A DNA stretch of 64,000 bases from JBJMQS01 sp045802605 (GCA_045802605.1 JBJMQS010000020.1:1-64000); one strand, 5' to 3'; counted from the stretch's first letter, positions 16,834-25,413 are shown. The notes: generated from the letters alone by a model not told the origin. Program-made: numbers and translations.

Positions 16834-17272
16834 CTATTGGGCATTCGGCGAGTTCGCTTTAGTTCTGGCGATCACTCTCCGCAGACGATTCTCGTACCAT
16901 CGATCCAATATTGCTCCAATCAGTAATCCCGCCATCGGTGGACCAAAGGCACTCCCGCCGACAAGTTTTGGTCCAGCCACTCCACCTCCACCGATCACGA
17001 TCAAAACGCCCGGGATGATTCCGCAAATCACGCCGGTGAAAGTGGCGATATCAGGATTGGGTGCTTCACCGTAAGTTTTGTTGCGCCACATCGCGATCAA
17101 AATTCCAGCAATCGCACCCACACCACCGCCGACGATTGCGAATGGAATCCAATGATCTATCAACCCGATCAAGCCAACAGCAGGTCACGCCGGCAAATGC
17201 GCCGTTGAGCAGTCCAGCGAATGCGCCAAACCGCCAAGCACCTGGCATTAGCTGAGTTTGGTGCTCTGCCAC
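16834..17272 (-). pseudogene. Small Gly-rich membrane protein with a probable frameshift
   Basis: From ATG 17272 one frame reads MAEHQTQLMPGAWRFGAFAG and then LLNGAFAGV. Shifted by one base near 17185, the next frame continues with AVGLIGLIDHW, FAIVGGGVGAIAGILIAM and two more glycine-rich membrane segments, ending at 16834. Neither frame alone has a good start for the second part; only a TTG at 17172 is available. The simplest reading is one roughly 145-aa four-segment membrane protein broken by a one-base insertion, or a sequencing error. No family was recognised. Confidence 0.55.
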
Positions 17273-17502
17273 AGAGGATTCCGATACCTAGTTTCGCGAC
17301 CCGACCCTGTCAGGATGACAGCGCCGAAAGTCGCTATTGATAGAGAGTCTATACCGAAAGCGGAGCTGCAAGTCTATATGCCAGAATCGTTTATAACTCG
17401 CAAAGACGCCATCCAATACCCGTGGTATCTTTTTTGCTGCGGTACTAGGCCACCTAGGCAAACTATGACCGCAGCGAATGCGATGCTGCGAGGCCGATAA
17501 CC

Positions 17503-17922
17503 ATGGCGATAACCGCCCAGCGAAATTTTTCGGTCCTGATCACGGATGACGATCCCGGCTGCCGGCAGGCGATGCGCGACATCATCGAGCCGGAGGGCTA
17601 CGCCACGCTTTTGGCCGAATCGGGAGAAGAAGCGCTCGACATCGTCGCCAAGGAGCAAGTGCATGTCGTGTTGATGGATGTGCAGTTGCCGCGAATCTCG
17701 GGACTGGACGCGCTGAAACTGCTACACCAATTCCGGTCGCAGTTGCCGTGCATCCTGATGACGGCCAATGCGACGCAGGAACTGATGCGACAAGCGTTCC
17801 AGGCCCACGCTTATAGCGTGATTCCAAAGCCGGTGAACAAAAACGTCGTGCTGTACACAGTAGTCCGGGCTTTGATGCGGGTGTATCCGCAGGGCCCGAG
17901 TAACTCGCAGAAGGCATCTTGA
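17503..17922 (+). CDS. Stand-alone response regulator (receiver domain only)
   Basis: 139-aa CheY-like receiver. The acidic pair is in VLITDDDPG, the phosphoacceptor is Asp59 in VVLMDVQLP, the conserved Thr is in ILMTANA, and Lys is in VIPKPV. There is no output domain after about residue 120. It therefore acts through protein contacts or passes phosphate on. No histidine kinase is nearby. It is followed after 22 bp by groES on the same strand, so they may share a transcript. Confidence 0.92.
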   Translation: MAITAQRNFSVLITDDDPGCRQAMRDIIEPEGYATLLAESGEEALDIVAKEQVHVVLMDVQLPRISGLDALKLLHQFRSQLPCILMTANATQELMRQAFQAHAYSVIPKPVNKNVVLYTVVRALMRVYPQGPSNSQKAS

Positions 17923-17944
17923 TTCGAAACGAGGAGATAGACCC

Positions 17945-18232
17945 GTGAAGGTTGTACCGCTAAATGACAAGATCGTGGTAAAGCGACTCGAAGCCGAGAG
18001 CAAAACAGCCGGCGGCATCGTGCTGCCCGACAATGCCAAAGAAAAACCGCGCCAGGGCAAAGTGCTCAGCCTCGGCGACGGCAAATTGCTCGATAGTGGC
18101 AAGCGCGCCAAATTCCAAATCAAAGAAGGCGACCGAGTGCTCTTCAGCTCCTACGGCGGCCAGGAAGTGACCGTCGATGGCGAAGAGTATCTGATCATGA
18201 CCGAGGAAGATATTCTGGCTGTCGTGGACTGA
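17945..18232 (+). CDS. groES: Co-chaperonin GroES
   Basis: 95-aa GroES. The start is GTG 17945 after GAGGAGA. It has the family opening KVVPLNDKIVVKR, the mobile loop EAESKTAGGIVLPD with the GroEL-binding hydrophobic tripeptide (IVL), and the ending EEYLIMTEEDILAVVD. It caps the GroEL chamber during ATP-driven folding. No groEL follows; the next gene is an unrelated small protein after a palindrome. Split or multiple groES/groEL loci are common in planctomycetes, so the partner is presumably elsewhere. Confidence 0.95.
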   Translation: MKVVPLNDKIVVKRLEAESKTAGGIVLPDNAKEKPRQGKVLSLGDGKLLDSGKRAKFQIKEGDRVLFSSYGGQEVTVDGEEYLIMTEEDILAVVD

Positions 18233-18241
18233 GAAACATCA

Positions 18242-18338
18242 GAGTTAACTACAGAGTACGCAGAGAGCACAGAGAAAATACCGAGAAGAGGTTTCTCTGG
18301 TTTTCCTCCGCGCTCTCTGCGTACTCTGCGGTTAACTC
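18242..18338. repeat. CGCAGAG-type palindrome, copy 4
   Basis: The left arm begins gagttaactacagagtacg and the right arm (18310-18338) ends cgtactctgcggttaactc. The arms pair over nearly 28 bases. Intergenic, just after groES. Confidence 0.9.
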
Positions 18339-18422
18339 TTTTTCATCTTGACAGAATTTCCACTTTGGCGCACCAATAGACTGCCCGGACTTCCCCTGTC
18401 GAGGCTCATGGAGGAGCCAACA

Positions 18423-18716
18423 ATGATTTACCAGACTGAGTCGAAACCCCAAGGTTGGCGCGCGGTGGCCACGTTCACCGACGAGCGCCACGATTGTCTG
18501 CTGTATTTGGGTCGTTCCTCCACCCAAGTGCGGGCGGGCTACGTCGAGGCCTTCCTCGAAGTGCTTGACGAAGACGAGCGAACCGCCGTCAAGTCGATCG
18601 AGCTCCAGCACTGGCAAGGCGCTCCCGACGATGGCCGCTGGATCCAGCAAACCGCACTGAAGATCCCGGCCCCGACCGCGGCGAAGCCGCTGAGCATCTT
18701 CAGCGAAGCGGCGTGA
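18423..18716 (+). CDS. Small protein of unknown function (97 aa)
   Basis: Start at the ATG after TGGAGGAG. Soluble, no signal peptide. The sequence has TFTDERHDCLLYLGRSS, an acidic helix (EAFLEVLDEDERTAVKSIEL) and an Ala/Pro-rich end. The family was not recognised. It is followed by a strong terminator before ispH, so it is probably the last gene of its transcript. Confidence 0.75.
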   Translation: MIYQTESKPQGWRAVATFTDERHDCLLYLGRSSTQVRAGYVEAFLEVLDEDERTAVKSIELQHWQGAPDDGRWIQQTALKIPAPTAAKPLSIFSEAA

Positions 18717-18803
18717 GGAAAGAACCGAGAGACAAGACGTCAAGAACCAAACCGATTCCAGTCGGATTTGGACTCGGCGATACAATTTGAATGTGGCAAA
18801 ACG

Positions 18804-18831
18804 CCCCGCGGCTACGTCCGCGGGGTTTTTT
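18804..18831 (+). terminator. Rho-independent terminator
   Basis: The perfect stem ccccgcgg (18804-18811) / ccgcgggg (18818-18825) with a 6-base loop is followed directly by six T. It terminates the 97-aa gene upstream of ispH. Confidence 0.9.
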
Positions 18832-18858
18832 CTTGGACGGTTTGCCGGTTAACACTGC

Positions 18859-19794
18859 ATGAAAGTGATTCTCGCTAACCCCCGTGGTTTCTGTGCCGGC
18901 GTCAACATGGCGATCGAGAGCCTCGATCGCGCTATTGAGCTTTTCGGCACGCCGATTTACGCCTACCACGAAATCGTCCACAATCGTCCCGTGGTCGAGC
19001 GCTTCCGTGCCAAGGGCGTGATCTTCGTCGAGTCAATCGATGATGTACCGGAAGGCGGAACGGTGCTCTACAGCGCCCATGGCGTAGCGCCGGAGATTCG
19101 CGCAGCCTCCGCGCGCCGCAAGTTGCGGGCGATTGACGCCACCTGCCCGCTGGTCACCAAAGTCCATATGGAGGCAATTCGATTCGCCGGCGAAGGCTAC
19201 CACATCATTTTGATTGGCCACGAAGGCCACGATGAAGTGATCGGCACCATGGGTGAGGCACCGCAGAGCATCACCCTCGTGGAAACGGCGGACGACGTTG
19301 CGCGTCTGCCATTTCCCTCGGATGCGAAGATTGCGTACCTGACGCAGACCACTCTGAGCGTCGATGAAGCGAACATCGTCATCAACGCGCTGCGGAAGCG
19401 ATATCCGAAAATTGCTGGGCCGTCGAAAGATGATATCTGCTACGCCACGCAGAATCGCCAGGAGGCGATTCGGGCCTTGGTGCCGGACGTGGATCTGGTG
19501 ATCGTGCTCGGCAGCCAGAACAGCTCAAATAGTCAGCGGATGGTCGAAGTCGCCAAGGCGCAAGGTAAGAAGGCGTTTCTGATCGACGGCGTGCATGAGC
19601 TGCGCGATGAGTGGTTCGTCAACGCCATCGCCGTGCTAGTCACTGCTGGGGCCAGTGCACCCGAAGAGATGGTGCAGGAGTGCGTCGATTACATCAGCGG
19701 CCACTTCGGCGCGACGGTCGAAACGCGGACAGTTCGCGAGGAGCACGTCAGTTTCCCGCTGCCGCGGGAGTTGCGGGTGTTGAGTCGGGTGTAG
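18859..19794 (+). CDS. ispH: 4-hydroxy-3-methylbut-2-enyl diphosphate reductase IspH
   Basis: Last enzyme of the MEP isoprenoid pathway; an iron-sulphur protein that reduces HMBPP to IPP and DMAPP. The three cluster cysteines are visible: Cys12 in RGFCAGV, the one in DATCPLVTKVH, and the one in DDICYATQNRQEA. The active-site Glu is in GTMGEA, and SSNSQRMVEVA is the family substrate-binding stretch. The length of 311 aa is normal. It stands alone between a terminator and a palindrome at 19815, so it is probably monocistronic. Confidence 0.97.
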   Translation: MKVILANPRGFCAGVNMAIESLDRAIELFGTPIYAYHEIVHNRPVVERFRAKGVIFVESIDDVPEGGTVLYSAHGVAPEIRAASARRKLRAIDATCPLVTKVHMEAIRFAGEGYHIILIGHEGHDEVIGTMGEAPQSITLVETADDVARLPFPSDAKIAYLTQTTLSVDEANIVINALRKRYPKIAGPSKDDICYATQNRQEAIRALVPDVDLVIVLGSQNSSNSQRMVEVAKAQGKKAFLIDGVHELRDEWFVNAIAVLVTAGASAPEEMVQECVDYISGHFGATVETRTVREEHVSFPLPRELRVLSRV

Positions 19795-19814
19795 TTGCGT
19801 ACTGGTATTTCAAA

Positions 19815-19897
19815 AAGAGCGTCGAGCCGTAAGGTCGACGTGGAAGACTGTCACACTTCAATCGGTATGTACGTCGGGCTTACGCCTCGACGCTCTT
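19815..19897. repeat. Intergenic palindrome, copy 2 of the cgtcgggcttacgcctcgacgctc family
   Basis: The outer arms 19815-19833 and 19879-19897 (19 bases) pair with one mismatch. Its right part is the same sequence as positions 22-46 of the window. It sits in the 292-bp gap between ispH and the dnaA-like gene; the rest of that gap is AT-rich (for example near 19970-19995) and holds no gene. Confidence 0.85.
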
Positions 19898-20086
19898 AAA
19901 CCAACTGCATGTATCAGGTTCTGGTGTTGTCGCACGACACAGGCGTTGAATTAGCCTTCGAAATACCTCAGATAAAATCTTTAAATTCCGTGAATTTGCA
20001 GCGCGGGCAGCCGTCACCGTTTTGCCTACCCGCCCACGCCCAAACCCCTAAAATATCCTCATGCATTTGACCGCCCGAGGTGAGCG

Positions 20087-21055
20087 GTGACGTTGGCGGA
20101 TTTCCTGCCGACGCCGGAGACGGCGGCGGCGTGGACAGCGGTGTGCGAGCTGGCCGAACAGGTGAGCGCCGACCGCACCATCGACCCGGGCGTTCTGTTT
20201 CTTCATGGTCCTCCAGGATCCGGTAAAACGCATTTGGCGCAAGGACTCGCCGATACCGCGGCGGCCGCCGGCCGGACTACCGAATTGACCCCTGCGGCCG
20301 ACCTCGCCCGGCTGCCCGACGCGCTTTACGGAGACCGCCGGTGCGATCTATGGATTCTCGAAGATTTGCAGAATCTGGCTGCTCGTGCCGCGGGTACCCT
20401 GGATCGCATCCTCGAAGTGCGGCTACGCAATCGCAAAGCCACCGTCGTCACGGCCAACGTCGGTCCGGGCCGGCTCAAGCTAACCCCACGCCTCACCAAT
20501 CGCATCTGTGGTGGCCTGATTCTCGGGCTCGACTTTCCCGCGGTGGCCAGCCGGCGAGCCCTCTTGCAACATTTGGCCCCGCCCGGGCTGCGGGTGCAGC
20601 CCCTGGCTCTCGATTGGCTCGCCAAACGGCTGACCAGCGTCCGGGCGTTGCAAGGGGCCATGCAAACCCTGATCACGCTGGCGGCCAATTCGCCGACGCC
20701 GCTCGATCGCACGTCGGTCCAAAGGCATTGGGAGACCGAGGCGAACTTGGCCAACCCGACCCCGGAATTGGTCCTCAAACAGGTCGCTGCATATTTCGAG
20801 ATCGACCCCAAAGTTCTGCGTGCCAAGGGCCGTGCTCCAGAGCGTGCCTGGCCCACCCAACTGGCCATGGCACTGGCCCGCAAATTCACCGGCTATTCGA
20901 CCGCCGAACTGGCCCGTTTTTTCGACGACCGCGAGCCACGTACCATTCGGCACGCCTGCACCACGGTAGAGGAAAAGATCGCGGATAACTCGGCCGCCGC
21001 GGCCGACTGGCAGCGGCTGGTGGCCCAAATCGGATGTCAATTGGAGGGGAAATAG
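20087..21055 (+). CDS. Short, divergent DnaA-like replication initiator
   Basis: 322-aa DnaA homologue starting at GTG. It lacks domains I and II and begins straight at the AAA+ domain. Walker A is GPPGSGKT (41-48), and Walker B is DLWILEDLQNL (87-97, with ED where DnaA has DD). Sensor I is near VVTANVG, the arginine-finger region is RLTNRICGGL (135-144), and sensor II is SVRALQGAM (184-192). Domain IV runs from VAAYFEIDP (233) to the end. In the DnaA signature, the usual GRDHTTV is replaced by DDREPRTI (280-287), and the basic loop is altered to APERAWPTQ. The position ahead of dnaN is canonical. It may be the true initiator with altered specificity or a Hda/DnaA paralogue. Confidence 0.85.
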   Translation: MTLADFLPTPETAAAWTAVCELAEQVSADRTIDPGVLFLHGPPGSGKTHLAQGLADTAAAAGRTTELTPAADLARLPDALYGDRRCDLWILEDLQNLAARAAGTLDRILEVRLRNRKATVVTANVGPGRLKLTPRLTNRICGGLILGLDFPAVASRRALLQHLAPPGLRVQPLALDWLAKRLTSVRALQGAMQTLITLAANSPTPLDRTSVQRHWETEANLANPTPELVLKQVAAYFEIDPKVLRAKGRAPERAWPTQLAMALARKFTGYSTAELARFFDDREPRTIRHACTTVEEKIADNSAAAADWQRLVAQIGCQLEGK

Positions 21056-21192
21056 CTTGTTGATAACTCGTCAGTACCCGGTTTGGTCGTGTTGCTAGTT
21101 CCAGAGCCCAGGTCACACCGCGGCCATCCCGGTGCAACGGTCAACGGGTACCATCGAAGGACCGCCGACTTATCAACAGGCTATTTCCCCTC
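21044..21192. other. Putative oriC: inverted repeat with DnaA-box-like ends
   Basis: Two 23-base arms, 21044-21066 and 21170-21192, are reverse complements with one mismatch. Each carries a site one base from the DnaA-box consensus: TGTTGATAA at 21058-21066 and TTATCAACA at 21170-21178. They are 103 bp apart, and the left arm overlaps the last codons and stop of the dnaA-like gene. Downstream, about 21288-21312, an AT-rich run (tttaaagatcgttttctttt) precedes dnaN and could be an unwinding element. Location between dnaA and dnaN supports an origin; function is inferred. Confidence 0.65.
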
Positions 21193-21348
21193 GTTTGGAA
21201 ATGGTAAGCGGTGTTAACAGCATTGTTTACGTTTGGCGGCTGGGAGCAATCAACCGAAAAGCTCCGGACCTTTACTACCACTACTGAGTTTAAAGATCGT
21301 TTTCTTTTATCTAAGACAATCAGGACCCACACCCAGGACCAAGACGCC

Positions 21349-22452
21349 ATGAAACTCGATTGCGAACGGGAAGCTCTGCTCCAGGATTGCCAGATCGTCG
21401 CGGCCGCGGCCGCAACCCGAGATGTCAAACCGATCCTCAGGCACATCAAGGCGATGGCCCATGGCGATCACTGCACCCTGATGGCCACCGATCTTGAACT
21501 CGGTATTCGCCTGAAAGTGCGAAGTCCGATCGTGGTCGAACCCGGCGATGCCATCCTGCCAGCAAACCGGCTCCTATCGATTCTTCGCGAATCGAGCGAC
21601 GAACGGCTGATTGTCAAAGCCGACGCCGAGCGGGTGATCATTACCGGAGCGAACACCGAATTCGAAATGCCCTCGGAGGATCCGCATGAGTTTCCCGACA
21701 TTCCCCAGGTCGAGGATGGAAAGTTCCACGAGCTGACGGCCGGCACGCTTCGGGAAATGATCCGCCGCACCGTTTTCGCGGCGGCCAAGGAGAGCACTCG
21801 CTATGCCATGACCGGCGTGCTATGGGAGCTGGAAGGCTCGACGGCGCGACTGGTCGCCACCGACAGCAAACGATTGGCTCTGGCACAAGGTGAAGCCAAC
21901 GAAGTCGGCGGGCACGACACCAAGGGTGGCTCGCACCTCGTGCCTACCAAAGCGATGGCACTGCTGGAACGCAACTTGTTCGATGACAGCGAGCCCGTAC
22001 GTGTGACGTTACGACCCAACGATGTGTTGTTCCAAACGGGTAAAGCGATGGTTTACAGCCGGCTCGTCGAGGGCCGCTATCCGCCGTACAAGGAAATCCT
22101 TCCGAAGCGATCATCCATAAAAGTGCCGTTGGCCGTGATGCCATTCATGTCGGCGGTGCGACAAGCCGCGATCATGACCGATGAAGAGAGCAAGCGAGTG
22201 ATGTTCCGCTTCGCACCCGGCAAGCTCACGTTGCAGGCCCAGGGTGCCGCGACCGGGCGGTCAAAAGTTGAGATGCCGATCGAATTCGACGGCACCGCGC
22301 TCGAGATCAACTTCGATCCGCATTACGTCATTGACTTGCTCAAGGTGTTGCCCGAGGATGCACCGCTCATGCTGGAAATGAATGACGCCAATAAGCCGGC
22401 GTTGTTCCGTAGCGGACCGAACTACCAATACCTAGTCATGCCGCTCTCGTAA
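21349..22452 (+). CDS. dnaN: DNA polymerase III beta sliding clamp
   Basis: 367-aa beta clamp, which tethers the replicative polymerase to DNA. The start is ATG 21349 (MKLDCEREALLQDC); an in-frame codon 138 bp upstream would give a non-homologous extension over the origin region. Family features are LATDLELGIRL-type sequence in the first third (LMATDLELG), YAMTGVLWELEG with VATDSKRLALA in the middle, EGRYPPYKEILPK, and the ending YQYLVMPLS, which matches the clamp C-terminal VMP(M/L). Three clamp domains of the usual length are present. Confidence 0.96.
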   Translation: MKLDCEREALLQDCQIVAAAAATRDVKPILRHIKAMAHGDHCTLMATDLELGIRLKVRSPIVVEPGDAILPANRLLSILRESSDERLIVKADAERVIITGANTEFEMPSEDPHEFPDIPQVEDGKFHELTAGTLREMIRRTVFAAAKESTRYAMTGVLWELEGSTARLVATDSKRLALAQGEANEVGGHDTKGGSHLVPTKAMALLERNLFDDSEPVRVTLRPNDVLFQTGKAMVYSRLVEGRYPPYKEILPKRSSIKVPLAVMPFMSAVRQAAIMTDEESKRVMFRFAPGKLTLQAQGAATGRSKVEMPIEFDGTALEINFDPHYVIDLLKVLPEDAPLMLEMNDANKPALFRSGPNYQYLVMPLS

Positions 22453-22465
22453 TCATTTTCCCCGC

Positions 22466-22508
22466 TCCCGGACTTGCGGGAGAGGGTGGCCGTTAGGCCG
22501 GGTGAGGT
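22466..22508. repeat. Short palindromic repeat gctcccggacttgcgggag
   Basis: A hairpin ctccc / gggag near 22467-22485 is followed by ggtggccgttaggcc, a second small stem. It fills the gap between dnaN and the DUF721 gene. Its gggagaggg-type composition resembles the palindromes inserted in the vWA and mannosidase genes. Confidence 0.4.
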
Positions 22509-22850
22509 ATGCACTGGAACGACAGGCAACGGAAGCCGAACGACGGGCAAAAGAAAGGCCCGGAAGGCTTGGGAGAAATCCTGAGCCGGCTGTTCACCAG
22601 CCGTGGCTGGGGCCGCAAGTCCGAGCGGCTTCGCTTGGAAGAAGCCTGGGCAGCCGCGGCGGGGCCCGAGTACGCCGGCAAAACCCGGGTCGCGGCAATG
22701 CGACGCGGCGTGCTGGAAATCGAAGTGGCACCCGGAGCGTTGTTACAAGAGCTGGCGTCGTTTCACAAACGCCGCCTGCTCGAAGCGATGAAACGTGAAA
22801 TGCCCTCAGCGGTATTCAAAGATATCCGCTTTCGCGCTGGATTGATGTAA
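22509..22850 (+). CDS. DUF721 / DciA-like protein
   Basis: 113-aa protein with the DUF721 core: LGEILSRLFTSRGWG, LEEAWAAAAGPEYAGKT, RRGVLEIEVAPGALLQEL, and the ending RRLLEAMKREMPSAVFKDIRF. DciA proteins load or recruit the replicative helicase in bacteria without DnaC or DnaI. The gene lies between dnaN and gyrB, exactly where recF is often followed by this family; recF itself is missing here. The name dciA is likely but the helicase role is inferred from family and position. Confidence 0.85.
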   Translation: MHWNDRQRKPNDGQKKGPEGLGEILSRLFTSRGWGRKSERLRLEEAWAAAAGPEYAGKTRVAAMRRGVLEIEVAPGALLQELASFHKRRLLEAMKREMPSAVFKDIRFRAGLM

Positions 22851-22929
22851 AGCCACCTGTTGCAACAACCGGTGAGCTTGCGACCGACATCGCATCAGGG
22901 ACCGATGCGAAGTGATAATAGGAGTTGAA

Positions 22930-25413
22930 ATGACAGCAACCGCGACACCCCCGCCACCGGAAGGCCGCTATGCCGGCGGTGACGTCAAGATTCTTCGCGA
23001 CGCCGCCCACATCCGGCAACGGCCCGGTATGTATATCGGCGACACCGGCCCCAAGGGCCTCCATCACCTCGTCTACGAGTTGGTCTACAACTCGGTCGAT
23101 GAGGCTCTCGCCGGCTTCTGCAAGCACATCACCGTCACCATGCACGTCGATGGCTCCTGCAGCGTCACTGATGACGGCCGCGGCATTCCCGTGGATATTC
23201 ATCCCGAGACCGGGCGATCGACGCTCGAGGTCGTGCTGACCACCGTCGGTGCCGGCGCGAAGTTCGACAACGCCGTCTACAAGGTGTCGGCCGGCTTGCA
23301 CGGCATGGGTGCCAAGGCTGTAACCGCACTTTCGGAATGGACCGAAGCCCGCATCCGCCGCAATGGCCGGACCTACACGCAAGAGTATGAGCGCGGCAAA
23401 GCCGTCGGCGATGTGCGCGATCTCGGCGCGGCCGCCGATGGCAAGACCGGGACGATGATCACCTTCCGGCCCGACCCGCAGATCTTCCACGAGGCCAAGC
23501 TCGACTTCGACGTGTTAGAACACCGTTTGCGTGAGTTGGCGTTTCTGAATAAAGGCCTCGCCATCATCCTGAATGATGAGACAACAGGCAAAAAGGGAGC
23601 GTACCACTACGAAGGCGGCATCGCCGAATTCGTGAAATATCTAAACCGCGCCGACGAAGTGCTGCACGACCCGCTTTACATTGACGAAACGGTCGACCAA
23701 GTCCGCGTTGAAATCTCGCTGCAATACACCTCGCAAGGCGAAGATGAGCGTGCCCGCGCCTACGCCAACAATGCGTTCAACCCCGGAGGCGGTACGCATC
23801 TCTCCGGCTTCCGCTCCGCGATCACTCGCGCGCTCAACGCCTACGGGACCAAAGAGAATTTCTTCAAGAACGCCGCGCCGATCGGCGAAGACTTCCGTGA
23901 AGGCCTGACGGCCATCATTAGCGTGCAGGTGCCTGAACCGCAATTTGAGAGCCAGACGAAAATTCGTCTGAACAACCCTGAAGTTGAAGGTATCGTCAGC
24001 TCGGTCGTGTACGAAACGCTCGCGCGCTATCTCGAAGAGCATCCGAAAGAATCTCAGAAGATCATGAAGAAGGTCGCGCTGGCGGCCGAGGCCCGCGAAG
24101 CGGCGTCGAAAGCAAAGAAGGCGCTCAAAGATCGCAAATCGATTCTGAGCGGCGGCAGCTTGCCTGGCAAGCTCATGGATTGCACCACGCGCGATCGCGA
24201 TGCCTCTGAGTTATTTCTCGTCGAAGGCCAATCGGCCGGTGGCTCCGCAGAGTCGGGCCGCGATCGATATTTCCAGGCGATTCTTCCACTGCGCGGAAAA
24301 GTGCTCAACGTCGAAAAGGCGCGCATCGAAAAACTGCTCGGCAATGAGGAAATTTCCTGCCTCATCGCGGCCATCGGCGTTGATATTGGCAACACCGAGG
24401 ACACCAGTCGATGCCGCTACGGCAAAGTCATCATCCTGACCGATGCTGATGTTGACGGTCAGCACATTCGCACACTGTTGCTGACATTCTTTTATCGGCA
24501 GATGCGCAAGCTTGTCGATGACGGCGTAATCTTTGTCGCGCGGCCACCGCTCTACAAGGTGACTCAGAAGAAGGACGTCCGTTTTGTGCGGACGGCCGAC
24601 GACATGGAAAAGGAGTTGATCAACCGAGGCATCAAAGGCACGGCACTGACCTTTCACAAGACTGTCGGGGCCCCGCCTACAGAGTTCGCTGAGTTGCAAC
24701 TTGCGGAATTGGTTCAGGTCATGGCCGAGATGGAAAACTCGATCCAGATTCTCGAACGCCGCGGCCACTCCTTAAGGGAGATGCTCACCAAGGGCAAAGA
24801 TGGACAGTTGCCGCTCGTCCACGTCATCATGGGAGGCAAGGATTATTGGTTCATGACGCGGCAGGAGTTCGACGAGTTCCGCAACTCCGAGCAGGCCCGC
24901 TTGGGGCGTGAATTAGTCGCCGCCGAGGGTGGCGACGATACCTCATCCAATGGCGAGGCGGCCGCTCGTTATACCTGGATGGAATTGCACGAGACCAAGC
25001 GCATCAACCAAGGGCTGGAGTTGCTCCGGCGCGACTTCGGCTTCGGGCCCGAACATCTGATGCCTCAAGAGCGCATCGCTGGGCGCGAGCCGCCCTTGCG
25101 ATTTGAGTTGGTTCACGGAGACACTCACAAGATTCTCAACCACCTTCGCGATCTGCCCGGCGAGATCCGCCGTGGCGGCGAAAAGGGCCTGGCGGTGACC
25201 CGCTTCAAAGGGCTCGGCGAAATGGATGCCGACGAGCTTTGGGCGACCACGCTCGATCCTGAAGTGCGCACGCTCCTGCAAGTCCGGCTCGAAGACGCCA
25301 TGGAGGCTGACGAGCTATTCCGCATCTTGATGGGCGAAAAGGTGGAGCCTCGGCGGGACTTCATCGTCAAGCATGCGCTTGAAGTCAAAGACATCGACTA
25401 TCACGGCGCGTAA
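22930..25413 (+). CDS. gyrB: DNA gyrase subunit B
   Basis: 827-aa type II topoisomerase subunit that supplies ATPase and TOPRIM functions. Start at the ATG after AGGAG; an earlier GTG 18 bp upstream is less likely. Features are the RQRPGMYIGDTG ATP lid, DDGRGIPVDIH, GLHGMGAKAV, the TOPRIM block around residue 430 (EGQSAGGSAESGR) and ILTDADVDGQHI. The ending is RRDFIVKHALEVKDIDYHGA. The TOPRIM motif has Gln434 where nearly all GyrB have Asp (EGDSAGG). A long region (about 560-680) precedes the C-terminal GLGEMDADELW motif, as in other large GyrB proteins. Confidence 0.96.
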   Translation: MTATATPPPPEGRYAGGDVKILRDAAHIRQRPGMYIGDTGPKGLHHLVYELVYNSVDEALAGFCKHITVTMHVDGSCSVTDDGRGIPVDIHPETGRSTLEVVLTTVGAGAKFDNAVYKVSAGLHGMGAKAVTALSEWTEARIRRNGRTYTQEYERGKAVGDVRDLGAAADGKTGTMITFRPDPQIFHEAKLDFDVLEHRLRELAFLNKGLAIILNDETTGKKGAYHYEGGIAEFVKYLNRADEVLHDPLYIDETVDQVRVEISLQYTSQGEDERARAYANNAFNPGGGTHLSGFRSAITRALNAYGTKENFFKNAAPIGEDFREGLTAIISVQVPEPQFESQTKIRLNNPEVEGIVSSVVYETLARYLEEHPKESQKIMKKVALAAEAREAASKAKKALKDRKSILSGGSLPGKLMDCTTRDRDASELFLVEGQSAGGSAESGRDRYFQAILPLRGKVLNVEKARIEKLLGNEEISCLIAAIGVDIGNTEDTSRCRYGKVIILTDADVDGQHIRTLLLTFFYRQMRKLVDDGVIFVARPPLYKVTQKKDVRFVRTADDMEKELINRGIKGTALTFHKTVGAPPTEFAELQLAELVQVMAEMENSIQILERRGHSLREMLTKGKDGQLPLVHVIMGGKDYWFMTRQEFDEFRNSEQARLGRELVAAEGGDDTSSNGEAAARYTWMELHETKRINQGLELLRRDFGFGPEHLMPQERIAGREPPLRFELVHGDTHKILNHLRDLPGEIRRGGEKGLAVTRFKGLGEMDADELWATTLDPEVRTLLQVRLEDAMEADELFRILMGEKVEPRRDFIVKHALEVKDIDYHGA

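Noticed and set aside
22970..23239. Open frames on the opposite strand or other frames inside gyrB, dnaN, priA and similar genes
   Set aside because: They overlap strong homologues completely and their composition is that of a shadow of GC-rich coding sequence.
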